This document shows positions 18,500 to 27,805 of a stretch of 64,000 nucleotides of DNA, one piece after another; within the stretch, counting starts at the first letter, position 1; each line of letters starts with the position of its first letter. Made by a program: the position numbers and the translations under genes. The notes below the pieces were generated by a model. The model was not told where the DNA came from and ran no database searches. It was given only the letters and a program-made list of their open reading frames with translations. Source of the DNA: Gordonibacter massiliensis (ex Traore et al. 2017) (GTDB taxonomy: Bacteria; Actinomycetota; Coriobacteriia; Coriobacteriales; Eggerthellaceae); contig LT827128.1 in the NCBI GenBank assembly GCA_900170005.1, forward strand, positions 682,001 through 746,000. Direction: 5' to 3'.

Positions 18500-20797
18500 G
18501 TGGAAAACCTCGAACTGTTCGCCAGCTGTTTGGCGGGGCTTGAGCGGCCGTTGGCCGACGAGCTGAAGCAGATGGGAATCAAGCGCGTGCGCCCCCTTGG
18601 CGGGGGCGTCGCCTTTTTCTGCGACGCGCGCGGCGCGCTCAAGGCGTGCCTGTGGTCGCGGCTGGCCTCGCGCATCATGCTGGTGGTGGGACGCGCGGAC
18701 GCGCGCTTGGCCGACCTGCTCTACGACGACGTGCTCGACCTCCCTTGGGAGGACGTCGTGGCGCCCGGCGCGAGCATCGCGGTGTCGGCCCACGGCATGA
18801 ACGAGGAGCTGCGCAACACCCGCTTCACCGCGCTCAAGGTGAAGGACGCGGTGTGCGACCGCCTGCGCGACAAACGCGGCGCGCGCCCCGACGTGGACGC
18901 GAAGGATCCCGACGCCGTCATCGACGTGCGCGTGCGCGAGAAGCGCGCCACCGTGTCGCTCGACCTGTCGGGCGCGTCGCTGTACCACCGCACCTACCTG
19001 GCCCCCGACGACGGCGCCGAGGCGCCGCTCGAGTGCGCGCTCGCCGCCGGCCTGCTGGCGCTGGCGAACTGGCGTGCGCGGGCGCGGGACGGGGCCGCTT
19101 TCGTCGACCCGGCCTGCGGCGACGGGGCCGCGGTGGTGGAGGCGGCCGCGGTTGCGTGCGACTTGGCCCCGGGCTTGGCGCGCGATCGTTGGGGCTTCCA
19201 CGGCTGGGCCGGCTTCGACGAGGACGCGTGGGCCGACCTGCTGGACGACGCGGACGAGCGCTTCGAGCGCGGTTTGGCCGCCGTGACGGCCCAGGGGGCC
19301 GTGGACGGCCCGGCTTCCGCGCGCCCCGACCTCGACGTCGTGCGCTTCGCCGGCCTGTCGGCTTCCTCGCCGGCCATATCGCGGGCGCGCGGGCGCGCCA
19401 AGCGCGCGGGGTTGCGCCAAGCCGTGAGCATCGAGGCGGGCGGCGCCGAGGAGGTTCCCGTTCTGGTGGAGCGCGTGAGCGCGGCCGCGACGGCTCAAGG
19501 GGTCGGCGCCGAGGCCGCTTCCTGCCTCGTGGCGAGCGTGCTGGGGGCCCGCGAGCGCTCCTCGGAGGCGAGCGCGCAGGCCGACGCCGCCTCGTTCGTG
19601 GCGGCCGCCACGGCGGCTCCGGCAGGCTCCGCGTTCGCCGTGGCGGGCAGCGAGGCCGTGGAGGATCGCTTCGGCACGGAGCCCGCCGTGCGCACGGAGC
19701 TCGGGCGCGACCGCGTGGCCGTGGAGGCCCTCGTGTTCGACGCGCCGCCCGCCGCCTCCGCCGTGGTCATGGTGCCCGACCCCTCCGGCGGCGCGGAGCA
19801 TCGCGTGGAGGTGCTGGAGCCGGCCTCCGAGCAGTTCTCGTCCCGCCTGTTCAAGGTGGCCAAGGAGCGCCGCAAGTGGGCGCGCCGCGAGGGCGTCACG
19901 TGCTACCGCGTGTACGACGCCGATCTGCCCGACTACGCCGTGGCCATCGACGTGTACGCGGGCGCGGGCGACGCCGAGGGCAACACGTACCTGCACATCG
20001 CCGAGTACGCGCCGCCCTCGTCGGTGGACGCCGCGAAGGCCCGCCGCCGCTTCGACGACGTGCTGGCGCTCGCCCCCGTGGCGCTGGGCGTGCGCCCCGA
20101 CCACGTGTTCGCTAAGACGCGCCGCCGCGACAAGGGCGGCGCGCAGTACCGCGACGCCGGGCGGCGCAGCTACGTGACGCAGGTGCTGGAGGACGGCTAC
20201 CTTCTGGAAGTGGACCTGTCGGGCTACCTGGACACCGGCATCTTCCTGGATCACCGCACCACGCGCGAGCTCGTGGGCGCGAAGGCCGCCGGAGCGCGCT
20301 TCCTCAACCTGTTCGCCTACACGGGCACCGCCACCGTGCACGCCGCCGGCGGGGGAGCGGTGGAGACCACGACGGTGGACCTCTCGCAGACCTATCTCGA
20401 TTGGGCGCGCCGGAACATGGCCGACAACGGCTTCGCGGGCCCCGAGCACGTCTTCGAGCGCGCCGACGTCATGACGTGGATCACGGAAACGCGCCGCAAG
20501 CCCCTGCGCTACGACCTGATCTTCGTGGATCCGCCCACGTTCTCGAACTCGAAGGCCATGGGCAGCCGCACCTGGGACGTGCAGCGCGACCACGTGGAGC
20601 TGCTCATCGGCGTCACGCGCCTGCTCACGGAAGGCGGCGAGGCCGTGTTCTCGTGCAACCTGCGCACGTTCAAGCCCGACGTGGAGGCGCTGGCGAAGTA
20701 CGGCGTGGCCGTCGAGGACATCACGGCGTCCACGATCCCCCACGACTTCGAGCGCAACCCCAAGATCCACCAGTGCTTCCTGGTTAAGCGCGCCTAG
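18500..20797 (+). CDS. rlmKL: 23S rRNA methyltransferase RlmKL-like, with a degenerate RlmL half
   Basis: In E. coli, RlmKL makes m2G2445 (RlmL half) and m7G2069 (RlmK half) in 23S rRNA. The 765-residue protein has an N-terminal THUMP region, an RlmL-like methyltransferase (DPACGDGAAVVEAAAVACDL, about 205-225) and an RlmK-like methyltransferase (FLNLFAYTGTATVHAA, IFVDPPTFSNSK). In the RlmL half the usual CGSGT is CGDGA and no NPPYGER catalytic motif is found; the matching area reads ASCLVASVLGAR. The RlmK half looks intact. The GTG start at 18500 follows GAAGGA. Confidence 0.88.
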   Translation: MENLELFASCLAGLERPLADELKQMGIKRVRPLGGGVAFFCDARGALKACLWSRLASRIMLVVGRADARLADLLYDDVLDLPWEDVVAPGASIAVSAHGMNEELRNTRFTALKVKDAVCDRLRDKRGARPDVDAKDPDAVIDVRVREKRATVSLDLSGASLYHRTYLAPDDGAEAPLECALAAGLLALANWRARARDGAAFVDPACGDGAAVVEAAAVACDLAPGLARDRWGFHGWAGFDEDAWADLLDDADERFERGLAAVTAQGAVDGPASARPDLDVVRFAGLSASSPAISRARGRAKRAGLRQAVSIEAGGAEEVPVLVERVSAAATAQGVGAEAASCLVASVLGARERSSEASAQADAASFVAAATAAPAGSAFAVAGSEAVEDRFGTEPAVRTELGRDRVAVEALVFDAPPAASAVVMVPDPSGGAEHRVEVLEPASEQFSSRLFKVAKERRKWARREGVTCYRVYDADLPDYAVAIDVYAGAGDAEGNTYLHIAEYAPPSSVDAAKARRRFDDVLALAPVALGVRPDHVFAKTRRRDKGGAQYRDAGRRSYVTQVLEDGYLLEVDLSGYLDTGIFLDHRTTRELVGAKAAGARFLNLFAYTGTATVHAAGGGAVETTTVDLSQTYLDWARRNMADNGFAGPEHVFERADVMTWITETRRKPLRYDLIFVDPPTFSNSKAMGSRTWDVQRDHVELLIGVTRLLTEGGEAVFSCNLRTFKPDVEALAKYGVAVEDITASTIPHDFERNPKIHQCFLVKRA

Positions 20798-20803
20798 CTC
20801 CCT

Positions 20804-20856
20804 CGTTCCCAGGACGCGGACGATGCCCGTTTGGTTTCGCTCGCGTCTTAGGAACG
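20804..20856. repeat. 15-bp imperfect inverted repeat after rlmKL
   Basis: CGTTCCCAGGACGCG (20804-20818) pairs with CGCGTCTTAGGAACG (20842-20856), with two mismatches. There is no T-run, so a terminator role is uncertain. Confidence 0.45.
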
Positions 20857-21061
20857 GCTTCCGCATCGCTTCCTTCTTGTGCCAATAGGCTGCCTTTCCC
20901 CTGGTGGCAGGCTCTTACTACGTTTTTTCCTATGCTCGCGCGCCTTCAATACGCGCTTTTTCCCGATTACACCTTCCGACAGGGCTCCTAGAGTCCTTCC
21001 CGTACCGCGCGCTTCCGGAGGCGCCGGGCGATTTCGCAGGGAACACGAGAAGGAGGGGCTT

Positions 21062-22315
21062 ATGGATGCAAGGAAATCATCGGGGGCGGGCTGGGTCGTC
21101 ACGCTCGTCGGCATTCTGGCTGCGGTGGCCATCGCCATCAACATGTTCAAGGTGCCGCCCACCATGGGGCTGCTCATGGCCGACCTGGGCATCGGTCCGG
21201 CGCTCGGCGGCTGGCTCATGACGGTGCCCACGATCACGGGATTGATTTTGGCGTTGCCTTCGGGCGGCTTGACCGACAAGTTCGGCCCGAAGAAGGTGGG
21301 CCTGTTCGCCATCTTGTCGGCGGCGGTGGGAAGCCTGCTGGGCACGTTCTCGCCGACCATCGAGCTTCTGCTGGTGAGCCGCTTCGTCGAGGGCCTGAGC
21401 TTCGCGCTCATCGGCGTGGCCGTGCCGGCGCTCATCTCCATGTGGTTCTCGCCCGAGAAGAGCGGCGCCCCCATGGCCATCTGGTCCGGGTGGGTGCCCA
21501 TCGGCATGCTCGCCATCTTCACGGGGGCGAACCTGTTCATCTCGGCAGACGATCCGGGCACGTGGACGAACGTGTGGTGGGTGTCCACCGCGCTGCTCGC
21601 GGTCGCGGCCGTGCTGTACCTGATCTTCGTCAAGGCGCCCGCGGGCTACGCGGCCGAGAAGGCTCCGAAGATATCGCTCGTCGCGGGCATGAAGTCGCCC
21701 TCGACGTGGCTGCTCGCGCTCATCTTCGCCATGTTCGCGTTCATCATGTACGCCGTGTCCACGTTCGCGCCCACGTACTGCATGCAGGAGCTCGGCTACA
21801 GCATCGAGGACTCCAACCTGTACTCGAGCCTCATCACGGTGGGCATGATCGTGGGCGTGGTGCTCATGACCCCCGTGCTCAACAAGGTGGTCAAGCTGAA
21901 GAGCCGTATCTGGCTGCTCGTGGCCAGCATGGTGCTCACGGCGCTCATCGCCGTGCTCGCGTTCAACGTGCCGCCGTCGGCCACCGTGGCCGTCATGGTG
22001 GTCACGGGTATCGTGTTGCAGCTCGTACCGGCCGTCATCTGGCCCATCGCGCCGTCGGCCGCCGTGGCGCCCATCTACATCGGCACGACGTTCGGCGTCA
22101 TCGCGCTCGGGCGTTCCATCGGCGGGTTCGGCAACGCCTCCATCGGCACGCTCATCGAGACGTCGGGCTGGGGCGCGGCCATCGTGCTGCTCGTCGGCAT
22201 AGGCGTCGTGGGCGTCGTGGCTTGCTTGGCGCTGCTCAAGTTCCTGAAAGACCCGGCTGATGCGCCAGCGCCCGCCAATGCTTCTGCGGGCGAGGAGGAA
22301 GCCGCCGGCCGGTAG
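21062..22315 (+). CDS. MFS transporter, oxidoreductase cluster 1
   Basis: A 417-residue inner-membrane carrier with about 12 hydrophobic segments and the MFS loop signature GGLTDKFGPKKVGLF after segment 2. The ATG at 21062 follows AAGGAGGGG. It precedes the molybdoenzyme gene by 96 nt and probably moves the enzyme's substrate or product across the membrane. It resembles the two carriers of cluster 3 and the carrier at 62357 (shared start pattern A-x-x-x-N-x-F-K-V). Confidence 0.88.
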   Translation: MDARKSSGAGWVVTLVGILAAVAIAINMFKVPPTMGLLMADLGIGPALGGWLMTVPTITGLILALPSGGLTDKFGPKKVGLFAILSAAVGSLLGTFSPTIELLLVSRFVEGLSFALIGVAVPALISMWFSPEKSGAPMAIWSGWVPIGMLAIFTGANLFISADDPGTWTNVWWVSTALLAVAAVLYLIFVKAPAGYAAEKAPKISLVAGMKSPSTWLLALIFAMFAFIMYAVSTFAPTYCMQELGYSIEDSNLYSSLITVGMIVGVVLMTPVLNKVVKLKSRIWLLVASMVLTALIAVLAFNVPPSATVAVMVVTGIVLQLVPAVIWPIAPSAAVAPIYIGTTFGVIALGRSIGGFGNASIGTLIETSGWGAAIVLLVGIGVVGVVACLALLKFLKDPADAPAPANASAGEEEAAGR

Positions 22316-22411
22316 GCCGGAGCGAAGCCGGTCGCCGAGCGCAAGGGGACCCTCGACGCGCGTCGGCGGCGAACAACAGTTAAGGCAAGGGAGACGAGAG
22401 AGGAGTTCCAC

Positions 22412-24649
22412 ATGGAAGAGCGAGATTACCGATTCATCGAGCACGAGAGGCCCTACACGTATCGGGACGGCGATTTGACGGTCACGCGGGGCAGCGCGTG
22501 GTCGGGGCCGGGCTGCCATCTGGGTTGCGGCGTGCTGCTGTACACGAACGACGAGGGCGACCTCGTGAAGGTGGAAGGCGACCCGGAGAACCCGTTCAAC
22601 GAGGGGAGGCTGTGCGTGCGCTGTCTGGACCTGCCCGAGATGGTGCACAACCCGAAGCGCCTCACCCACCCCCTGCGCCGCGCCAAGGAGGATCGCGGCA
22701 AGGACCGGTGGGAGCGCATCGGCTGGGACGAGGCGCTCGACCTGATCGCCGCCGAGCTCTCGAAGGTCAAGGACGAGTACGGCCCCGAGTCCGTCATCTT
22801 CTCGTGCGGCACCGGGCGCGACATCGCGCCGTACATCACGCGGCTGTGTTGGTCGTTCGGCTCGCCGAACTTCGTGAACATCTTCTCCGGCAACGCCTGC
22901 TACCTGCCGCGCGTGGCCGGCTGCATCGCCACGACGGGCGCGTTCTGGGTCGCCGACTGCGCCCAGCAGTTCCCCGACCGCTACGACAACCCGGCGTGGC
23001 AGCTGCCCGAAACGATGTTCATCTGGGGAAACTACCCGCTTATCGCCAACTCGGACGGGTTCTTCGGCCATTGGGTGGTCGATCTCATGAAGCGCGGGAT
23101 GAAGATCGTCATGATCGACCCCAAGGTCACCTGGCTCTCCGCGAAGGCCGAGGTGCACCTGCCGGTGCGTCCGGGCACCGACGCCGCGCTCGCGCTGGCG
23201 ATGATGAACGTGATCGTGAACGAGGACCTGTACGACCACGACTTCGTCGACCGCTGGTGCTACGGCTTCGAGGAGCTGCGCGAGCACGTGCAGCCCTTCA
23301 CGCCCGAGTACGCCGAGACGACGACGTGGGTGCCGGCCGAGCGCATACGCAAAGCGGCGCGCATCCTGGCCGCATCCAAGCCGGCGACGCTGCAGTGGGG
23401 CGTGGCCGTGGACATGACGAAGGAGGCGCTGCCGGCCGGCCAGGCCATCATGGCGCTGTTCCAGGTGACGGGCAACGTCGAGGTGCCCGGCGGCATCATC
23501 GTGCCGCCCGAGATACTGAACTACGGCGGCGGCTGGGGCTTCGAGCTCCTGGGCGACGAGCAGAACGAGAAGCGCCTCGGTCTGGACAAGTACTCGCTGT
23601 TCCGCCTGGGCTTCCAGGCCGCGCACCCCAACACCACCATCGAGGCCATGAAGACCGGCGAGCCGTACCCCATCAAGGCCGCCTGGGTGCAGACGTCGAA
23701 CTTTTTGGCCTGCATGTCGGCCAACTCCACCGAAGTGGCCGCATGCTTCCGCGAACTCGATTTCGTGGCGGGCGCGGATCTGTTCATGACCCCCACGATC
23801 ATGGCGTTCTACGACGTGGTGCTGCCGGCTGCGATGTTCCCCGAGCGCGACGGCGTGCGCCTGGGCGACGGAGCGCAGCGCGCCGAGGCCATCAACAAGG
23901 TGTGCCAGATCGGCGAATGCAAGTCGGACATGGAGATCAACCTGGCGTTGGGCAAACGGCTCGCGCCCGAGGCGTGGCCGTGGGACAACGTGGAGGACAT
24001 GTTCACCGAGATGATCGCCACGTCGGGCATCACGTTCCCCGAGCTGCGCGAGGTCGCGCCCGTGTACCTTCCGTTCGAGTACAAGAAGCACGAGAAAGGC
24101 CTGCTGTGCCCCGACGGCAGCCCCGGTTTCTACACGGCCACGGGCCGCATCGAGCTCTGGTCGACCTACTACAAGAACGCCGGGCTCGACCCGCTGCCCG
24201 TGTTCGACGAGCCCTCTCCCGGGCCCATCGCGACGCCCGAGCTTCTGGACGAGTACCCGCTCGTGCTGTGCACGGGCGCGCGTCGCTGGCCCTTCTTCCA
24301 CTCGGAGCACCGCCAGGCGAAGCGGCTTCTGGCCATGCACCCCGACCCGTGGATCGAGGTGCATCCCGAGACGTGCGCCCGGCTGGGCGTGGCGGATGGC
24401 GACTGGGTGTGGGTGGAGAACATGCTCGGGCGCGCGAAGCGCCGCGTGAAGGAGACGCCCATCTTCGACCCGCGCATCGTGGCGGCCGACCACGGCTGGT
24501 GGAACCCCGAAGGCGATCCGGAGAACCTGTACGACATCGGCGAGCTGTGCATCAACAACCTCATACCCTGGGGCAACGGCAAGAGCGGCTTCGGCGGAAA
24601 CTACAAGACGAACCTGTGCAAGGTGTACAAGGTGAAGGAGGGCGAGTGA
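22412..24649 (+). CDS. Molybdopterin-dependent oxidoreductase, cluster 1 (catechol-dehydroxylase-like)
   Basis: A 745-residue DMSO-reductase-family catalytic subunit that binds bis-MGD and one 4Fe-4S cluster. Cluster ligands are probably C35, C39, C68 and C71 (PGCHLGCG ... LCVRC). Family landmarks are WERIGWDEALDLIAAELSKV, FSGNACYLPRVAG and FHSEHRQAKRLLAMHPDPWI. The N-terminus lacks a Tat or Sec signal, so it acts in the cytoplasm. The ferredoxin gene starts 1 nt after its stop. Domain content and neighbours (MFS, short ferredoxin, LuxR) match catechol dehydroxylases described in Eggerthella and Gordonibacter, but the substrate is not decided by sequence alone. Confidence 0.88.
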   Translation: MEERDYRFIEHERPYTYRDGDLTVTRGSAWSGPGCHLGCGVLLYTNDEGDLVKVEGDPENPFNEGRLCVRCLDLPEMVHNPKRLTHPLRRAKEDRGKDRWERIGWDEALDLIAAELSKVKDEYGPESVIFSCGTGRDIAPYITRLCWSFGSPNFVNIFSGNACYLPRVAGCIATTGAFWVADCAQQFPDRYDNPAWQLPETMFIWGNYPLIANSDGFFGHWVVDLMKRGMKIVMIDPKVTWLSAKAEVHLPVRPGTDAALALAMMNVIVNEDLYDHDFVDRWCYGFEELREHVQPFTPEYAETTTWVPAERIRKAARILAASKPATLQWGVAVDMTKEALPAGQAIMALFQVTGNVEVPGGIIVPPEILNYGGGWGFELLGDEQNEKRLGLDKYSLFRLGFQAAHPNTTIEAMKTGEPYPIKAAWVQTSNFLACMSANSTEVAACFRELDFVAGADLFMTPTIMAFYDVVLPAAMFPERDGVRLGDGAQRAEAINKVCQIGECKSDMEINLALGKRLAPEAWPWDNVEDMFTEMIATSGITFPELREVAPVYLPFEYKKHEKGLLCPDGSPGFYTATGRIELWSTYYKNAGLDPLPVFDEPSPGPIATPELLDEYPLVLCTGARRWPFFHSEHRQAKRLLAMHPDPWIEVHPETCARLGVADGDWVWVENMLGRAKRRVKETPIFDPRIVAADHGWWNPEGDPENLYDIGELCINNLIPWGNGKSGFGGNYKTNLCKVYKVKEGE

Positions 24650-24650
24650 C

Positions 24651-24992
24651 ATGGCGGAGTACGGGCTGCTGGTTGACTACGAATGGTGCACGGGTTGCCA
24701 TTCGTGCGAGATGGCGTGCGCGGTGGAGCACGGCTTCCCCGTGGGGCAATGCGGCGTGGCGGTGTGCGAGGCGGGTCCGTGGAGCTACGGAGAGGACGGC
24801 GAGCGCTGGCAGGTGGGATACCAGCCGGCGTTCACGGACCAGTGCGACCTGTGCGCGGCGCGCACGCAGGCGGGCGGTGTTCCCACCTGCGTGAAGCACT
24901 GCCAGGCCAAGTGCCTGGAGTACGGGAAGCTGTCTGACTTGGCAGGTCGGATCGGTTCCAAGCCGAAGCAGGCGCTCGTGGCGCTCGCCTAG
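24651..24992 (+). CDS. 4Fe-4S ferredoxin subunit, cluster 1
   Basis: A 113-residue electron-transfer partner of the molybdoenzyme. C13, C16, C19 and C23 form CTGCHSCEMAC; a second group CDLC ... CVKHCQAKC lies at about 62-90. It is shorter than DmsB-type subunits, which carry four clusters, and there is no membrane anchor gene. The ATG lies directly after the upstream stop, so translation is probably coupled. Confidence 0.9.
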   Translation: MAEYGLLVDYEWCTGCHSCEMACAVEHGFPVGQCGVAVCEAGPWSYGEDGERWQVGYQPAFTDQCDLCAARTQAGGVPTCVKHCQAKCLEYGKLSDLAGRIGSKPKQALVALA

Positions 24993-25054
24993 GCGCGAAG
25001 GCAGGCGGCGGCCGCCCGACGCGTGCGGGAGGCGCGCGAGGAGGGCGGCCGCCG

Positions 25055-25261
25055 ATGGAGGAAGGGAGGCGCGCGTTGAGGGAGGAGCGATCGAGCGGCG
25101 ACGTCTTCGACGTCGACGGCACGACGGGGGCAACCGTGTGCGCGCAGTTGCAGGAGGCGGGGCGCCGCGTGCTCGACGAGGGTGCCGGGGTATGCGTTCC
25201 GCCACCGGGAGTCACGCGCGATGAAATGTTAGAATGTGGGTGTGATCAGGTAAAACGATGA
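25055..25261 (+). CDS. Small protein with a flavinylation-like D-x-x-T-G-A-T motif
   Basis: A 68-residue protein 62 nt after the ferredoxin gene. GAGGAGGGC precedes the ATG by about 9 nt; a TTG at 25076 with GGGAGG is an alternative start. Residues 21-27 read DGTTGAT, fitting the D-x-x-(S/T)-(G/S)-A-T site to which ApbE attaches FMN in FMN-binding domains. No full FMN-binding domain or signal peptide is present. A longer protein with three such motifs ends cluster 3 (47455-47793). It might be a small redox carrier, but this is inference, and the gene itself is not certain. Confidence 0.5.
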   Translation: MEEGRRALREERSSGDVFDVDGTTGATVCAQLQEAGRRVLDEGAGVCVPPPGVTRDEMLECGCDQVKR

Positions 25262-25352
25262 TGTAGAGACTCAGGTTCGCCCGACGTCGCCGCGTCGGGC
25301 ACCGCCGTTTCGACGGCATGCGGCGCGGCGGCCTTGCAGGAGGGGGTGCGGG

Positions 25353-26900
25353 GTGAAGGAGCAAACGGAAAAAGGTCGCGCATCAAGGGTGCTGCGTCGG
25401 CTGGCGGGCGGACGGGGGCCGTCTCCCGACTCGCTCGTGCACGAATGGTCCGTGCTGCCGACCGTCGCGGTTTCGTGCTATTGGATCTGGCTGTATATCG
25501 CTTACTCGCTCGACGTGTTCGTCGTTTCCTCGGACGCCTTCGTGCGCTTCGACATCCTGCAGAAGGAGTTCGGGTTTCTGGGTGCTGCGTTGTTCATGGT
25601 CGCCGTCTCGCGCCTGCGCACGGCGACGTTCTTCGAGCGCACGCCGTTCCTCGCGCTGTTCTCGGTCGGGGCCGGCTTGTCGATCGTCGTCGTGTCCGCG
25701 CTCGCTCGGGCGGGGGTTCCCTTGGTGCCGCCCGTGGTCTTCGCGGCCTGGCTGCTCATGGGAGCGGGCACCGCTGCGGCGTTTTTGCGCCTGTTCAGCG
25801 GCTTGCAGGATGCGGGGCAGGGGCGGTTCTGCGCCATCAACTCGCTGGCGCTCTTCCTGTCCGGCTTCTTCTACCTGCTGCTGCTCGGCCTGCAGGACAA
25901 CGTGCGGCTCGTCCTCACGGTGTTCGTCGTGTGCTTCACGGCTTTCGTGCCGCTGAGCACGCCCGCATCTTCCGCATCCGCCGGCGACGAAGCCGGCGCG
26001 GCCGCATCGGCGCGCAAGGTCGGCGGCAAATCCGCGCACGGGGCGTCCGCCACGGGCGAGGGCGCGCCTTCCCAAACGGCCGGCAACGCGGCGGTGAAGG
26101 CGCTGCTGAGCTTCCGCGGCGAGCTGTTCTTGCTGAGCGTCGTGTTCGGCCTCGCGTACTGCTTGGGCATCTCGCTCAGCATCATGTCGGGCAGCCTGGA
26201 GTTCATCTGGCTGTCGCTGTGCGTGCCCGGCATCTTCCTCATGCTGTACAGCGTGTTCTTGAAGAACCGCGTGTCCGTGCGCGTTCTGCTCACGTTCCTG
26301 TTTCCCATCGCCGCGTTCCTGCTGCTCCTGCTGCCGTTCAGCAACCCGTTCGGGCTCGTGCTGTGCTGCAGCCTGCTGGTCATGTGCTTCACCACGTACG
26401 ACGTGCTCAACGTCGTACGGCTGCGGAGCATCATCGCCGCGAACCGGCTCCCGCAGGCGAAGTCGTGGGCGACGGGACGCTATCCGCAGCTCGCGGGGCT
26501 CGTGCTGGGATGGGCGGTCGGCTACGGCATGCTGCTGACGGACGACGCCCTCAAGGCGCTGCTGCCCGTGGTGTGCGTAGGGCTGGTCGTGGCCATCGTC
26601 GCCATGCTCACGCGCTACGTGTGGAAGTTCAGCGACGCCGGCGGCGCCGCCCATGTGTCGGAGGAGGCGGTCGAGAGCGTGCACGACGCCATAACGCTGC
26701 GCTACCGCCTGTCGCCGCGCGAGCGCGAGGTCATGGAGCTGCTCGTGCGCGGCTACAGCACGGAGCGCATAGGAAAGGACCTGCACATCTCGTACCACAC
26801 GGTCAAGACGCACGTCTACCACATCTACCAGAAAGTGGGCGTGCACGCCCAGCAGGAGCTTATCGACCTGGTGGAAGAGCGCCTGCGCCTTATGCGGTGA
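25353..26900 (+). CDS. Membrane-bound LuxR-type regulator, cluster 1
   Basis: A 515-residue protein with about 12 hydrophobic segments (about 35-420) and a C-terminal LuxR helix-turn-helix (LSPREREVMELLVRGYSTER, ISYHTVKTHVYHIYQKVGVH). A polar linker of about 45 residues lies between the two membrane halves. Such proteins are one-component membrane receptors that control neighbouring operons in Eggerthellaceae. The GTG at 25353 follows AGGAGG. Its stop lies 4 nt from the end of the convergent Crp/Fnr gene. It probably senses the cluster 1 substrate. Confidence 0.9.
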   Translation: MKEQTEKGRASRVLRRLAGGRGPSPDSLVHEWSVLPTVAVSCYWIWLYIAYSLDVFVVSSDAFVRFDILQKEFGFLGAALFMVAVSRLRTATFFERTPFLALFSVGAGLSIVVVSALARAGVPLVPPVVFAAWLLMGAGTAAAFLRLFSGLQDAGQGRFCAINSLALFLSGFFYLLLLGLQDNVRLVLTVFVVCFTAFVPLSTPASSASAGDEAGAAASARKVGGKSAHGASATGEGAPSQTAGNAAVKALLSFRGELFLLSVVFGLAYCLGISLSIMSGSLEFIWLSLCVPGIFLMLYSVFLKNRVSVRVLLTFLFPIAAFLLLLLPFSNPFGLVLCCSLLVMCFTTYDVLNVVRLRSIIAANRLPQAKSWATGRYPQLAGLVLGWAVGYGMLLTDDALKALLPVVCVGLVVAIVAMLTRYVWKFSDAGGAAHVSEEAVESVHDAITLRYRLSPREREVMELLVRGYSTERIGKDLHISYHTVKTHVYHIYQKVGVHAQQELIDLVEERLRLMR

Positions 26901-26904
26901 TGCC

Positions 26905-27633
26905 TCACAGAAGGTTGCCGAGGCCCTCCCGGTCGAGCAGTTCCAGCTGGTGGCCCTTGATGCGGAAATAGCCCAGCCTCTCCATGCGCTTGATTTCCTG
27001 GTTCAGGGAGGCGCGGGACACCCGCAGCTCGTTCGCCCAGATCGTCTGCGAGGCGGGCAGCTGCACGCGGTCGCCCTGCGCGATGCCGTCCATTTCGAGC
27101 AGCCAGAACGCCACGCGCTCCCGTATCGTGCGATAGCGCAGGCAGGCGAGCAGCATCTGGTTTTTCAGCCCCCGTTTCGACAGGTAGAGCATGAAACGGT
27201 ACAGCAGCTGGTCGTCGGTTCTGAGCATCAGCTCGAAGTACGGCGCGCCGAGCCACATGACCGTGGTCCGCTTCGCGGCCGACAGGTTGTAGGTGTACTC
27301 CTTCGTGCCGGTGAAGTAGAGGAGCTCGGGGAACACGTCGTCCTTCTCGAAGTACGCGCTGCACAGCTCGTCGCCGTCGACCGTGCTGCGGCACGACTTG
27401 AGGCATCCGTCCACCACGATGCCGAACTCCTTGATGGGGGTGCCGATGGTGCGTATCGTCTCGCCCAGCTTGTAGGTTTTGCGGCGGAAGAGCTCGCCGA
27501 ACACGGGATGGCGCAAGCAGGAGCTGGCGAAGGAGGGCTCCGCCAGGATGTCGCAGTCGGACAGGTTCCAGCGTCGCACGGGGGGCCCGAACCGCAGTCC
27601 GACTTCGGGATCCGTCTGGTTCAAAACGATCAC
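26905..27633 (-). CDS. Crp/Fnr-family transcriptional regulator
   Basis: A 242-residue DNA-binding protein with an N-terminal cyclic-nucleotide-binding fold (about 45-150; LGETIRTIGTPIKEFGIVVD) and a C-terminal helix-turn-helix (LPASQTIWANELRVSRASLN). There is no Fnr-type Cys cluster, and the ligand is unknown. The GTG start at 27633 has a poor ribosome site, and a downstream start cannot be excluded. It lies downstream of the thioredoxin reductase gene in the same direction and may regulate the arylsulfotransferase operon. Confidence 0.85.
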   Translation of the reverse strand: MIVLNQTDPEVGLRFGPPVRRWNLSDCDILAEPSFASSCLRHPVFGELFRRKTYKLGETIRTIGTPIKEFGIVVDGCLKSCRSTVDGDELCSAYFEKDDVFPELLYFTGTKEYTYNLSAAKRTTVMWLGAPYFELMLRTDDQLLYRFMLYLSKRGLKNQMLLACLRYRTIRERVAFWLLEMDGIAQGDRVQLPASQTIWANELRVSRASLNQEIKRMERLGYFRIKGHQLELLDREGLGNLL

Positions 27634-27805
27634 CTTCCCATCAGAGGCGCCGTTCGGGCGGTCCTTGTCCGAGAGCGGGCGGGGCGGGGCCTCCTCCGCC
27701 CATCATAGCGCCTTTCTCCGGCGATGCGCAACGCCGCGCCGCACCCGTCCGTTCCATCGGGCCCGGCACCTGCCGGCATCGGACGGACGGGGCGTAGCGC
27801 CCGGG

